Shown: positions 52,656 to 61,563, numbered from the stretch's first letter. The stretch: DNA of 64,000 nt from Dokdonella_A sp966248875 (GCA_966248875.1 CBINBI010000001.1:62001-126000), one strand, 5' to 3'. Notes: generated by a model not told the origin, from the sequence alone. Translations and numbers: made by a program.

Positions 52656-52680
52656 CTTCCCTTCCCGCAAGCGGGAGAGG
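52656..52680. repeat. Short palindromic repeat, copy 4 (partial)
   Basis: CCCTTCCCGCAAGCGGGAGAGG-type core lacking the CCTCACCCTG part, nine bases after the second pump gene and before the convergent secreted-protein gene. Confidence 0.6.
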
Positions 52681-52689
52681 CGCAAACGC

Positions 52690-53631
52690 TCAATGCAGCT
52701 GCGCGAGCGCCTGCTTCAACACCGGAAGCATCGGGTGGATGTCGTCGGTGCGCACCGTCTTGGCGTCGATCCGCGCGGGTTGTGCCGTCGCCGTCGCCTG
52801 CGCCTTCATGGCGTCGACCATGCCGCGATCGGCCGGGCTCGCCGGTACCGTTGCGGCCGAGTCGGACGGCCCGAGCAGGCGATGCGCGAACATCGTGAGG
52901 CCGGTGTCCGGAAAATCCTCAGTCTTGAGGAACGTCGCGTCGAATCCGAACCAGTCGTTCACGCGCAGTTCGAACACGTAGAGGTCGTAGTAGTTCGTCG
53001 AGCTGTCGAGCAGGAAGAATACGCGTCCGTCGGGCTGCCTGCCGCCGACCAGCACGCGCTGTGATCCGCCGTCGATGCGCGCGCCGTAGAACGCCTCGGG
53101 AATCGCATCGCATTCGGCGAGGAGGCACGGGCCGACGATGCCGACCATCTCGCCGAAGTAGAGACCGATGGCGCCCTCGGTCGCGAACCATGTCCCGCGC
53201 ATCAGGGAATCGGCGCTTGCCGAGTAGTTGTAGAGAAAGCGCTGCAGATTCGATGTCCGGCCGTTGTAGACGAAGCGTGCGGTCGTGAACGTCGGGAACT
53301 CGAACGTGACCGGTCCCTTGTCGACGACGGCCCCGACCGGCGAGAACGGACCGCCGATCCACGGACCGTGCGAGACTTCGAGCAGGTGCGCGTTGCTGAC
53401 GCGACGCCCGAAGCCGTCCCACGTGCCCTGGATGAAGTAGAACGCCGGATCGCCGTCCTCGTCGTAGTTGTAGATCGCGATGAACATCAGATCGTCCTGG
53501 GTCTCGACCGCGTAGCCGCGGCCCCCCTGATGCGGGTCCCAGTAGATGCCGTCGACCGGCGGCGCGGTCTGCGCCGCCGCGAAGCCACAGGCACACAGAA
53601 GCAACAACGCAAAAAAGCGTCTCGCACACAT
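52690..53631 (-). CDS. Secreted protein of a GRGYAVE-type family, unknown function
   Basis: The 313-residue product has a signal peptide (FFALLLLCACGFAAAQ) and the opening GIYWDPHQGGRGYAVETQDDLMFIAIYNYDEDGDPAFYFIQGTWDG. I associate this pattern with secreted proteins of Xanthomonadales-like bacteria. About three beta-rich blocks follow, including a cysteine pair (GPCLLAECDA). The last 50 residues form an Ala/Asp-rich tail (MVDAMKAQATATAQPARIDAKTV). No catalytic motif is seen. It converges with the RND gene and is separated from it by repeat copy 4. Confidence 0.65.
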   Translation of the reverse strand: MCARRFFALLLLCACGFAAAQTAPPVDGIYWDPHQGGRGYAVETQDDLMFIAIYNYDEDGDPAFYFIQGTWDGFGRRVSNAHLLEVSHGPWIGGPFSPVGAVVDKGPVTFEFPTFTTARFVYNGRTSNLQRFLYNYSASADSLMRGTWFATEGAIGLYFGEMVGIVGPCLLAECDAIPEAFYGARIDGGSQRVLVGGRQPDGRVFFLLDSSTNYYDLYVFELRVNDWFGFDATFLKTEDFPDTGLTMFAHRLLGPSDSAATVPASPADRGMVDAMKAQATATAQPARIDAKTVRTDDIHPMLPVLKQALAQLH

Positions 53632-53749
53632 GGCTGGAATCTCCCCTATTTCCCCAGACGCGCCGCCGCTGCGACGTGCCGCCCGCCCCCGCGGGCCGGG
53701 ACACCTTAGCGCGCCGTTTTATGTGTGCACAACCTGCGGCTGCGTCTGG

Positions 53750-55363
53750 TCACTGCAGGGCCGGTACGACCCCGTATTGCGCCAGCGCGGCACGCAGCGG
53801 ATCGAGCAGCGGGCCGTAGCGCGCGGCAACCGCCGTGTCGCCGCGCAGCGGCGCGCGCACCTGCGCCGCGCTCGCGGTGCGCACTTCGCGCTCTGCTTCG
53901 TGGAAGCGCAGGCACGCAGGATCGAAGGCGAGGCCGCAGGCGGCGAGCAGCGCATGCGTACCGGCTTCGGGAGCGGCGAGGAAATCCTCGTAGCGGTGCG
54001 TGTGGATCCACCCGCGATGACGCTCGTGCCACATCCGCATCGCCCGCGTGCAATCGCCGAAGAAGGCGGCGAGCTCGGCCACGCCGTAGCTGTAGAGCTG
54101 ATCGCTCGCGAAATTGTGCTTGTAGACGCTCCACGCCGTCTCGACCGGATCGCGCAGGCAATGCACCATGCGCGCACCAGGCAGCATGCGACGGATCGCG
54201 CCCAGCGTCTGCCAGTTCGTGAGCGTCTTGTCGGTGAAGCGCGCGTGCTCGCCGCGCTGCGGCGCCGCGAGCGAAAGATAGTCGTCGCCGAGGCGCGACC
54301 AGTCCGCCGCAGTCGCATCGGCGACCCAGTACGGAAAGCGTACTCCGCGCCGCTTCGATTCGGCCTGGAGAATCCGCGCAACCCACCCCGTTTCGCCGCC
54401 CGCTGCGACATCGGGGTGCGCCGCCAGAATCTGCTCGGCCAGCGTCGAGCCCGAGCGCGGCATGCCGACGAAGAACACGATGTCGCCGCCCCGCGCGGCG
54501 TGTTCGGCACCGTCATCAGTCGAGGCGAACGCCGCAAGAATGTCGTCGACCAGAGCGCTCACGGCGCTCGCATCCCATCGGATCGTCGCGCGCTTCGCCG
54601 CGTTCGCCGCTTCGAACATGCCGAACGCTTCGGTGTATCGCCCGTGAGCCTCGAGCGCGCTCGCGTACGCGAAGCCGAGGTCGATGCGTTCCGCCGGCGA
54701 CAGCGTGCCGGAACGGTACAGGCTTTCGAGGCCGCGCAGGTCGTCGTCGCCGGCACGGAATGATTTCAGGTTCGCCAGCGCGATCCAGGCCGCGACGGCA
54801 TCGGGCGCTTCGCTCAGCACCGCGCGCAATTCGGCTTCCGCATCGGCGATTTGCCCTAGCGTCTTCAGCGCCTCTGCACGCAGGATGCGTGCGGGAAGAT
54901 GCCGAGGATCGAGCTCGAGCACCGCGCTGAGCGCGGCGTGCGCACCAGCGGCGTCATGCCGCAGCTCCAGTGCGCGGCCGAGATTGAACCAGGCGTCGGT
55001 CAGCGTCGGATCGAGCTCGGTCGCGTCGCGGAACGCTCGTAGCGCCGCGTCGATGTCGCCTTGCTGCGCGAGCGCGGCGCCGAGATTGCTGACGATCAGC
55101 CCGTCGCGCGGCCACACAGCGGCCGCCTTGCGGAACAGCGCGATCGCGTTCGCCGGGTGGCCGCGGAACTGCTCGGAGACGCCTGCGAGGCGCAGCAGCT
55201 CCGGGTGCCCGGGATGCTCCGCCATGGCCTCGTCCAGCAGCGGTGTCGCCCGATCGACGTCGCCCCGCTCGAGCCAGTGCTGGCTCTGGCGCACGAGCTG
55301 GCGCACGCGCGGAGGAAGTCCGTGCAGGCGGTCGGCGGCAGTATTGTGAGTGGGCACGGACAT
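53750..55363 (-). CDS. TPR-repeat sulfotransferase
   Basis: The 537-residue protein has N-terminal tetratricopeptide repeats over about residues 20-230 (HPELLRLAGVSEQFRGHPANAIALFRKAA, LIVSNLGAALAQQGDIDAALRAFRDATELDP, AWFNLGRALELRHDAAGAHAALSAVLELDP). A sulfotransferase domain follows, with the PAPS-binding loop in FFVGMPRSGSTLAEQIL, DKTLTNWQTLGAIRRMLPGARMVHCLRDPVETAWSVYKHNF and HRYEDFLAAPE. It should transfer sulfate from PAPS to an unknown acceptor; the TPRs suggest a protein or peptide target. No signal peptide is seen. Its neighbour downstream in transcription is the secreted protein at 52690. Confidence 0.87.
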   Translation of the reverse strand: MSVPTHNTAADRLHGLPPRVRQLVRQSQHWLERGDVDRATPLLDEAMAEHPGHPELLRLAGVSEQFRGHPANAIALFRKAAAVWPRDGLIVSNLGAALAQQGDIDAALRAFRDATELDPTLTDAWFNLGRALELRHDAAGAHAALSAVLELDPRHLPARILRAEALKTLGQIADAEAELRAVLSEAPDAVAAWIALANLKSFRAGDDDLRGLESLYRSGTLSPAERIDLGFAYASALEAHGRYTEAFGMFEAANAAKRATIRWDASAVSALVDDILAAFASTDDGAEHAARGGDIVFFVGMPRSGSTLAEQILAAHPDVAAGGETGWVARILQAESKRRGVRFPYWVADATAADWSRLGDDYLSLAAPQRGEHARFTDKTLTNWQTLGAIRRMLPGARMVHCLRDPVETAWSVYKHNFASDQLYSYGVAELAAFFGDCTRAMRMWHERHRGWIHTHRYEDFLAAPEAGTHALLAACGLAFDPACLRFHEAEREVRTASAAQVRAPLRGDTAVAARYGPLLDPLRAALAQYGVVPALQ

Positions 55364-55409
55364 GCACGGGAGTCTACGCGTTCCCGTTGCCTTCGCACCT
55401 GTCGCCGTC

Positions 55410-56309
55410 TCAGGGCCGGAGTATGGCGAGCAGCACGAGCGCGATCAGCGAGAACTTGATCGTGTAGTACAGCTTCTTGTGCGTCTTGCGCACGCGCTTG
55501 GCGTACAGGCGCACCTTGTAGAACGCGCCGAACGCGCGATTCAGCGCTCCGGTGCGGTCGCCCTCCATGTTCGGCGAGGCTCCCGCGGCGATGAAATGGC
55601 TTGCGACGAAGCGGTTCAGCGCTGTCGCCCAGCGGTATTTCATCGGCCGCTCGACGTCGCAGAACAGGATGATGCGGTCGCTGTCCGTCGCGTTCTCGGC
55701 GCGATGGATGAAAGTCTCGTCGAACATCACGGCCTCGCCGTCGCGCCAGCTGTACCGCTCACCGTCAACCTCGATGTAGCAGCGATCGTCATTGGGTGTG
55801 ACGAGGCCCAGGTGATAGCGCAGCGAGCCTGCGTACGGATCGCGGTGCTTGCGCAGGTGTCCTCCGGCGGAAAGCTCGGCGAACATCGCGGCCTTGACGC
55901 TCGGGATCGAGCGCAGGAGCTCGGTCGTGCGCGGGCAGAGCTCACGTGCCGACGGATGCGCGTCGTCGTACCACTTGAGGTAGAAGCGCTTCCAGCCGCG
56001 GCGGAAGAACGAGTTGAAGCCGACGTCGTCGTATCTGTCGGAGGCGCGGATGCGCTCGGCCTCGCGCAGCGCAAGCGCCTCGGCGCGGATGTCCTGCCAG
56101 TGCTCGCGCAGCGGCGCGAGCTCCGGAAAGGCGTCGATCGGTGCGTACGGCTTCGCCTGCACGCGCGAGCAGGCGTAGAGCAGCACGTTGAGCGGCGCCA
56201 TGAACGAGGAATGGTCGGTCATCTGGCGCCACGGGCGCAGGCGCACGCGGCCGCGCAGGTGAACGTAGGCGGCGCAGAACACGAAAGCGGCAAAGATGGC
56301 GTACTTCAT
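55410..56309 (-). CDS. lpxO: Fe(II)/2-oxoglutarate-dependent lipid A hydroxylase LpxO
   Basis: The 299-residue aspartyl/asparaginyl beta-hydroxylase family protein has an N-terminal membrane anchor and the LpxO opening YVHLRGRVRLRPWRQMTDHSSFMAPLNVLLY, then FPELAPLREHWQDIRAEALAL. The iron-binding core shows GGHLRKHRDPYAGSLRYHLGLV and WRDGEAVMFDETFIHRAENATDSDRIILFCDVERP. LpxO adds a 2-hydroxyl group to a lipid A acyl chain. A second hydrophobic stretch ends the protein (YTIKFSLIALVLLAILRP). The frame is open to 56573; ATG 56309 gives the normal length. Confidence 0.85.
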   Translation of the reverse strand: MKYAIFAAFVFCAAYVHLRGRVRLRPWRQMTDHSSFMAPLNVLLYACSRVQAKPYAPIDAFPELAPLREHWQDIRAEALALREAERIRASDRYDDVGFNSFFRRGWKRFYLKWYDDAHPSARELCPRTTELLRSIPSVKAAMFAELSAGGHLRKHRDPYAGSLRYHLGLVTPNDDRCYIEVDGERYSWRDGEAVMFDETFIHRAENATDSDRIILFCDVERPMKYRWATALNRFVASHFIAAGASPNMEGDRTGALNRAFGAFYKVRLYAKRVRKTHKKLYYTIKFSLIALVLLAILRP

Positions 56310-56481
56310 CGGGGCGGAGCTCAGGGGCGATGCCTTGTAAGACCTCGCGGCCGTGCGCGCAAGTGCGGCGGGCACGCGCGCACACTCAGTGCACAGCGCA
56401 GTCTGCGGGGCTGTGCCACATGAGGCGGCGTCGCGCATGGGGTAAAGTTTCGCGTTCCGGTTCAGTGAAGAGGGAGCGAGC

Positions 56482-57846
56482 ATGCCCACCCGCATCGTGT
56501 CGCTGATCGGATTTCTCGTTTCGGCAGGCGCATCCATCGGCGTGCAGGCACTGCCGCTGAACGACACCGGCATCGAAACCTGCTACGACGCCTCGGAACC
56601 GCAGTCGTGCGCGGTCACCGATTCATATTCGCGCCAGGACGCACGCTTCGGCCGCGATCCCGCCTTCGCCCACGGCGCATTCCAGAAGATCGGCGCTGGC
56701 TCGGCGTCGTTCGACTACACGAAGATCGCCAACGACGGCAGCGAGCTGCCACCCGACGCGGTGCTCGGCGACGGTCCGGGCGACTGGGCCTGCACGCGCG
56801 ACAATTTCACGGGGCTGGTCTGGGAAGTGAAGACCGACGACGGCGGTCTGCGCGACAAGGACTGGCTGTACACGTGGTACTACGCCGATCCCGACGACAA
56901 CGGCGGCGATCCCGGCAACCTCGGCGGCGACACCTGCGACGGCACGCTGGGCACCGAGTGCAACAGCGGCGCGTACGCGGCGGCGGTCAACGCGAGCGGA
57001 CTGTGCGGCTTCGACGACTGGCGCCTGCCGGACGGCAACGAGCTGATCGGACTCGTCCATTACGGCATCGTCGCTTCGGCCGGCGGCGGTACGCCGCCGA
57101 CGATCGATCCGGATTACTTCCCGAATACCGTCACCGACGCGGCCTGGTACTGGACCTCCGACGCGCTGGCGCAGGAGCTGTTTCCGATCTTCGCCTGGTT
57201 CGTCGCGTTCAACGACGGCGTGGCGAATTTCGCCGGCAAGGACACGCCGGCGGCGGTGCGGCTGGTGCGCTCGGATCCGCCGACCGAACTCGCCGCGGCC
57301 GCGGGCACGCTCGGTTGCACCGCCAATGCACACATCCATCCGAACACGCTCGGCGCGTTCACGATCAATACGGACGGCACAGCGACCGACGCGCGCACGG
57401 GCCTCACCTGGGACCGCTGCCTGCTCGGCCAGGACCATGACAGCGCCTGCGCCGGGCCGGGCGATCCGTACACGTGGGAGCAGGGCCTGGCCGCGGCGGA
57501 GGCGCTGAACGCCGAGAACTATCTCGGCCATGACGACTGGCGCCTGCCGAACATCCGCGAGCTGCGCAGCCTGGCGGAGCGCGCCTGCGTGCAGCCGTCG
57601 GTCGACCTCAACGTGTTCCCGAGTGCACCGACCGAGCCCGCGGTGCTGACTTCGAGCACGTATCCCGCGCTGCCGAACCAGATGTGGGTGGTCGGCTTCT
57701 CCGACGGGGGCTACGTCGCACCGTTCGGCAAGACCCTCAATCACCGCGTGCGCCTCGTGCGCGGCGGCGACGGCTTCGCCGGGTACGATTCGCTCGCCGG
57801 CCACGACGTGATCTTCCAGGACGGATTCGACGGACCGCCGGGCTGA
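56482..57846 (+). CDS. Secreted DUF1566 domain protein
   Basis: The 454-residue product has a signal peptide and two DUF1566/Lcl-type domains, each with a TGLxW start (NFTGLVWEVKTDDGG and ARTGLTWDRCLLGQD) and a DDWRLPDGNELIGL or DDWRLPNIRELRSL block. Each ends with a VRLVR strand. It finishes with DVIFQDGFDGPPG, similar to the LFRNGFE motif of the 5897-8965 protein. The fold is thought to be carbohydrate-binding or lectin-like. Location is probably the cell surface. Confidence 0.8.
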   Translation: MPTRIVSLIGFLVSAGASIGVQALPLNDTGIETCYDASEPQSCAVTDSYSRQDARFGRDPAFAHGAFQKIGAGSASFDYTKIANDGSELPPDAVLGDGPGDWACTRDNFTGLVWEVKTDDGGLRDKDWLYTWYYADPDDNGGDPGNLGGDTCDGTLGTECNSGAYAAAVNASGLCGFDDWRLPDGNELIGLVHYGIVASAGGGTPPTIDPDYFPNTVTDAAWYWTSDALAQELFPIFAWFVAFNDGVANFAGKDTPAAVRLVRSDPPTELAAAAGTLGCTANAHIHPNTLGAFTINTDGTATDARTGLTWDRCLLGQDHDSACAGPGDPYTWEQGLAAAEALNAENYLGHDDWRLPNIRELRSLAERACVQPSVDLNVFPSAPTEPAVLTSSTYPALPNQMWVVGFSDGGYVAPFGKTLNHRVRLVRGGDGFAGYDSLAGHDVIFQDGFDGPPG

Positions 57847-57929
57847 GCCGCGCGAGGCCTCGCGTTTCATCGCGGGTTAACCGCGTCGCCGCGATCGTGC
57901 GGTCATCGACGGCTCCGGATGACACCGCC

Positions 57930-58436
57930 ATGAAGAACGAAGCACACGCGACGGCCGATTTGCGGAAACTCGGCGAGCTGATCGAAGGCATCGAAATCGC
58001 CATGCTTACGACGCACGCCACCGACGGCAGCCTGTCGAGCCGGCCGCTGCAGACGCTCGCGCTCGATGCCGGCGGCGAGCTGGTCTTCTTCACTTCCGCC
58101 GACAGCCGCAAGCTGGACGAGCTTGCGAGCAACCCGGACGTCAGCCTCGCCTACGCGAACCCGGAGAAGCAGACCTATGTCGCCGTGCGCGGTACCGCGC
58201 GCATGGACCGCGACCGCGCGACCATCGACGCGCTGTGGTCGCCCGTGCAGAAAGTCTTCTTTCCACAAGGGAAGGGCGATCCGAACCTCGTCGTGCTGCG
58301 CGTCCGCGTGCGCGATGCGGCCTACTGGGAGCCCGCGGGCAACTTCATTGCGCGCGCGCTCGACCTCGCCGAGGGCATGCTGAGCAGCGAGCCGCATGAT
58401 CTCGGCAGGCATGGCACACTGTCGGGTTATCCCTGA
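57930..58436 (+). CDS. Pyridoxamine 5'-phosphate oxidase-fold general stress protein
   Basis: The 168-residue protein has the split-barrel flavin-binding fold of general stress protein 26. Characteristic segments are IAMLTTHATDGSLSSRPLQT, LVFFTSADSRKLDEL, VSLAYANPEKQTYVAVRGTARMDRD and VLRVRVRDAAYWEPAG. It probably binds FMN or a related flavin; substrate unknown. ATG 57930 is chosen for family length although the frame is open upstream. Confidence 0.85.
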   Translation: MKNEAHATADLRKLGELIEGIEIAMLTTHATDGSLSSRPLQTLALDAGGELVFFTSADSRKLDELASNPDVSLAYANPEKQTYVAVRGTARMDRDRATIDALWSPVQKVFFPQGKGDPNLVVLRVRVRDAAYWEPAGNFIARALDLAEGMLSSEPHDLGRHGTLSGYP

Positions 58437-58454
58437 CCGATCGCCATGAACCAT

Positions 58455-58521
58455 AGGGTGGGCTTCAGCCCACGTATTTTGTTCAACGTCGAAACACCTC
58501 CGGTGGGCTGAAGCCCACCCT
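58455..58521. repeat. Inverted pair of GTGGGCTGAAGCCCAC palindromes
   Basis: AGGGTGGGCTTCAGCCCAC (58455-58473) and its exact complement (58503-58521) face each other across 29 bases. Each arm is itself palindromic. The unit belongs to the same family as the array at 40437-40622. Confidence 0.7.
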
Positions 58522-58585
58522 AAGGTCTTTCGTCGCAGACCGCCGTTTCGCAGCGGCTGAGACGGCGCCGGCGCATACTGGAATC

Positions 58586-59692
58586 GTGAATCTCAAGGAA
58601 TCCTCGGCGCTGCACCGGATCGACGCGCCGGCCCGCATCAAAGGCCGCGGCGCGGCTTCCAATCCGGCAGGACGCTTCGAACCGGTTGCGAAGACGCGCG
58701 ACGACGACGGCTGGTACCGCGAGGACGAGCCGGCTCCGTGCCCGGACACGCAAGTCACCGAGGAGCGCGCGCGCTCGATCATCAGCCGCAACGATTCGCC
58801 GGACATCCACTTCGAGCAGTCGATCAACCCGTATCGCGGCTGCGAGCACGGTTGCATCTACTGCTACGCGCGGCCGTCGCATGCGTATCTCAATCTTTCG
58901 GCCGGCATCGACTTCGAGACCAGGCTGTTCGCCAAGACGAACGCGGCGGAACTGCTGTGTCGCGAGCTCGCGAAGCCGGGCTATGTCTGCTCGCCGATCA
59001 ATCTCGGCGCCAACACCGATCCGTACCAGCCGATCGAGCGGCGCTACCGCATCACGCGCTCCATTCTCGAAGTGCTGCACGAGCACCGGCATCCGTGCAC
59101 GATCATCACGAAGAACGCGATGATCGAGCGCGATCTCGATCTGCTGGTGCCGATGGCGCGCGCGAATCTCGTGCACGCCTTCGTCTCAGTGACCTCGCTG
59201 GACAACCGCCTCGCGGCGACGCTCGAGCCGCGGGCGAGCGCGCCCCATCGCCGGCTGCAGGCCGTGAAGGCTCTCAACGAAGCCGGCGTGCCCTGCGGCG
59301 TCATGGTGGCGCCGATCATTCCGATGGTGACCGACCGCTGGCTCGAGCGGATCATCGAGCGCGCCGCGGCGGCCGGCGCGAAAGGTGCCGGCTACACGGT
59401 GCTGCGGCTGCCCTACGAGCTCAAGGATCTGTTCCGCGAGTGGCTCGAGCTTCACGTTCCCGAACGCGCGGAGCACGTGATGAGCCTGACCCGCCAGATG
59501 CGCGGCGGGCGCGACAACGATCCGCGCTTCGGCTCGCGCATGCGCGGCGAAGGCGAGTTCGCCGAGTTGATCCGCCAGCGTTTCGCGCTCGCCTGCCGGC
59601 GTTACGGCATCGCGCGCGGACGCGACATCGTGCTCGACACCGCGCATTTCGCGCCGCCGCGCGTGGCATCGCCGCAGGGGGAGCTGTTCTGA
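58586..59692 (+). CDS. PA0069 family radical SAM protein (SplB-like)
   Basis: The 368-residue protein has the radical SAM cluster motif in YRGCEHGCIYCYARPSH (CxxxCxxC). PA0069 family segments follow: LGANTDPYQPIERRYRITRSILEVL, VTSLDNRLAATLEPRASAPHRRL and APIIPMVTD. The N-terminal KGRGAASNPAGRFEP is also typical. The reaction is unknown; homology to spore photoproduct lyase suggests DNA or nucleotide chemistry. A GTG at 58586 is the first plausible start. Confidence 0.88.
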   Translation: MNLKESSALHRIDAPARIKGRGAASNPAGRFEPVAKTRDDDGWYREDEPAPCPDTQVTEERARSIISRNDSPDIHFEQSINPYRGCEHGCIYCYARPSHAYLNLSAGIDFETRLFAKTNAAELLCRELAKPGYVCSPINLGANTDPYQPIERRYRITRSILEVLHEHRHPCTIITKNAMIERDLDLLVPMARANLVHAFVSVTSLDNRLAATLEPRASAPHRRLQAVKALNEAGVPCGVMVAPIIPMVTDRWLERIIERAAAAGAKGAGYTVLRLPYELKDLFREWLELHVPERAEHVMSLTRQMRGGRDNDPRFGSRMRGEGEFAELIRQRFALACRRYGIARGRDIVLDTAHFAPPRVASPQGELF

Positions 59693-59751
59693 GCGGCGCG
59701 CGTCGCGCCGGATCTTTGCGAAAACCGATGTCACGCGCATCGTGCGCCGGC

Positions 59752-59787
59752 AAAAAACGACGGACCCCGCATTGCGCGGGGTCCGTC
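59752..59787 (-). terminator. Rho-independent terminator of the CTERM-anchored protein gene
   Basis: GACGGACCCCGC pairs with GCGGGGTCCGTC; on the minus strand it is followed by a run of six T. It lies 25 bases after the stop of the 59813-61195 gene. Confidence 0.85.
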
Positions 59788-59812
59788 ATCCCTCTTGCCA
59801 CGCTTTTTCGTT

Positions 59813-61195
59813 TCAGCCCCGCGCGCGGCGCCGCGCCAACAAGCCGGCAGCCAGCAGGATCAGAATCAGCCCGGCGAGCATGCCCGCGCCCAGCGTCGGT
59901 GCCGCGATCGGTGCCGGCGGTCCGCCGCCGCCTCCGCCGCCCACCGTGACCGGTGCGGTCGGCCCGCTGCCGGCGACGACCTGCGTACCCGCGTCGGCGT
60001 TCGCCTGGTTGAGGTACGTGCCGCTGACCGACGACACCGTGACGCCGAAGTGCAGGGACACCGATCCGCCTGCCCCGACGGCGAACGGCCCGCTCCAGGT
60101 CAGCACCTGTCCGGCGATCGTCGGATCCGCGGTCGTGGCGCCCGTCGTCGAGCCCGCCGTGTAGCTGAACCCTGCCGGCAGCGTGTCGGTGATGGAATTC
60201 AGTGTCGCGCCGGTCGTGCCGGGATTGTTGACCGTGATCGTATAACCGTCGGCGGCGCCGGCAGCCACGCTCGCGGCGTCGGCCGTCTTGGTGACGAACA
60301 GCGCCTGCGCGCCCGTCGGCGAGAACACCGTCGCGTTCGAGCGCGTGACGCTGCCGCCGGCGGGGATGTCGAGATTCCAGCTGATGCCGGCGCCGTTGTC
60401 CTGCTGCGTCGTGCAGTCGCAGGTGTCGGGGAACGGCAGGTGCGTGCCGATCGCGGACCATACGGCCGAGTAGAACGACTGGTAGTAGTTGTTGCCGCCG
60501 GTCAGCGGCACGAGCTGCTCGATGCGGTCTGCCGGCGAGTTGTTCGGATTGACCGAGCAGCCGACGGAGGTGCCGTTGAGAAGGCCGTAGCCCGAATCCG
60601 AGCCGCCGAGATAGCAGTCCATCGCGCGATACAGGATCGCGGACACCGGCGCGCCGGTGGTGTTGGTGACGGTGACGTCGGTGCGATAGGACTCCTGCCC
60701 GATGACGTAGCTGTCGACCTGCGTGATCGTGAGCCCGGTCGCGCCGACGCCGACGACCGTCGTGACGGTGAACGGATCACCCGCAGATCCGGTACCGCCG
60801 ACGGCCGTCTGGCTTATGGGCGTGAACGCCGTGTACGTGCCGATGCTACCCGTCGCGGAGCCGCCGTGGCCGGCGAAATCCGGCGCATAGAGCTGGTCCG
60901 CAACGACCAGGAACGTGCCGTAGTCGGCCGGCGTCGTGCTCGGCGGATAGACCTCGTACACGGTGTCGCCGGTGTGCGCGATCTGCGCGGAGACGTCGAC
61001 ACCGAGAAAGATCTGGTCCAGCGGTCCTGCCGAGGTGATCGTCTGAAAAGCGGTCTGAAGCTCCGTCGGCACCGGATTGACGATGCCTTTTTCTGCGGAA
61101 GCCGTTGCCGTCGCGATCATCGCTGTCACAGCGCACAGCGACACCAAAGCACGGCGCACGACGGCGCCGCCCCGCACTTGCATCTGCCCTAACAT
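59813..61195 (-). CDS. Secreted DUF11-domain protein with a CTERM-like anchor
   Basis: The 460-residue product has a signal peptide (ALVSLCAVTAMIATATASA), an N-terminal beta-rich domain of about 270 residues with paired cysteines (DCYLGG, GCSVNP, DTCDCTT) and a DUF11-like repeat (FVTKTADAASVAAGAADGYTITVNNPGTTGATLNSITDTLPAGF). After a glycine run come APTLGAGMLAGLILILLAAGLLARRRARG-type features: a PTL-like motif, a membrane helix and an Arg-rich end. This is the layout of IPTL/PEP-CTERM sorting signals. GGGAGA before ATG 61195 fixes the start. It is probably a surface protein cut and sorted by an exosortase-like system. Confidence 0.75.
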   Translation of the reverse strand: MLGQMQVRGGAVVRRALVSLCAVTAMIATATASAEKGIVNPVPTELQTAFQTITSAGPLDQIFLGVDVSAQIAHTGDTVYEVYPPSTTPADYGTFLVVADQLYAPDFAGHGGSATGSIGTYTAFTPISQTAVGGTGSAGDPFTVTTVVGVGATGLTITQVDSYVIGQESYRTDVTVTNTTGAPVSAILYRAMDCYLGGSDSGYGLLNGTSVGCSVNPNNSPADRIEQLVPLTGGNNYYQSFYSAVWSAIGTHLPFPDTCDCTTQQDNGAGISWNLDIPAGGSVTRSNATVFSPTGAQALFVTKTADAASVAAGAADGYTITVNNPGTTGATLNSITDTLPAGFSYTAGSTTGATTADPTIAGQVLTWSGPFAVGAGGSVSLHFGVTVSSVSGTYLNQANADAGTQVVAGSGPTAPVTVGGGGGGGPPAPIAAPTLGAGMLAGLILILLAAGLLARRRARG

Positions 61196-61327
61196 TGGAG
61201 TCTCCCTCTCGCCCGGCGCCATCTTGAGACTGGGCGCCCAAAAGTGCAATGAATTTCGCACTTTTCGGGGTTGACTTCCCTTCATGAATGTGAAGGCCGA
61301 TCACTGTCACTCTGCCGGTCCGAGCCA

Positions 61328-61346
61328 CTGTTCCGTTAGGCAACAG
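61328..61346. promoter_or_regulatory. Imperfect TGTTCC...GCAACA inverted repeat upstream of the porin
   Basis: CTGTTCC-GTTAG-GCAACAG resembles the TGTTCC-N6-GGAACA site upstream of xoxF with one mismatch and a shorter spacer. It lies about 165 bases upstream of a sigma-54-like sequence. The remaining 61196-61563 divergent region shows no gene. Confidence 0.3.
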
Positions 61347-61509
61347 CACACCGGGCAGTGTGTAATGAAAAAATAACGGTGCGCCGGACTCCGCCGTTGC
61401 TGCCCTGGTTCCCGGCCATGGTGCGCCGCGGCTCAAATTGAGCCGTAATGCGTCGTTTCCTGTGCAAACTCGATGCTTCGATGCAGCATTCAGGCGGCCT
61501 CGGGCGCGC

Positions 61510-61525
61510 TGGCATGCAACGTGCT
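61510..61525 (+). promoter_or_regulatory. Possible sigma-54 promoter of the porin gene
   Basis: TGGCATGCAACGTGCT keeps GG and GC at 12-base spacing but deviates from consensus at two core positions. It lies about 40 bases before the porin ATG, leaving a short leader. Confidence 0.35.
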
Positions 61526-61563
61526 CTCGGAACGTCGCTCCCATCAGCGGAGGAGGACATTCC

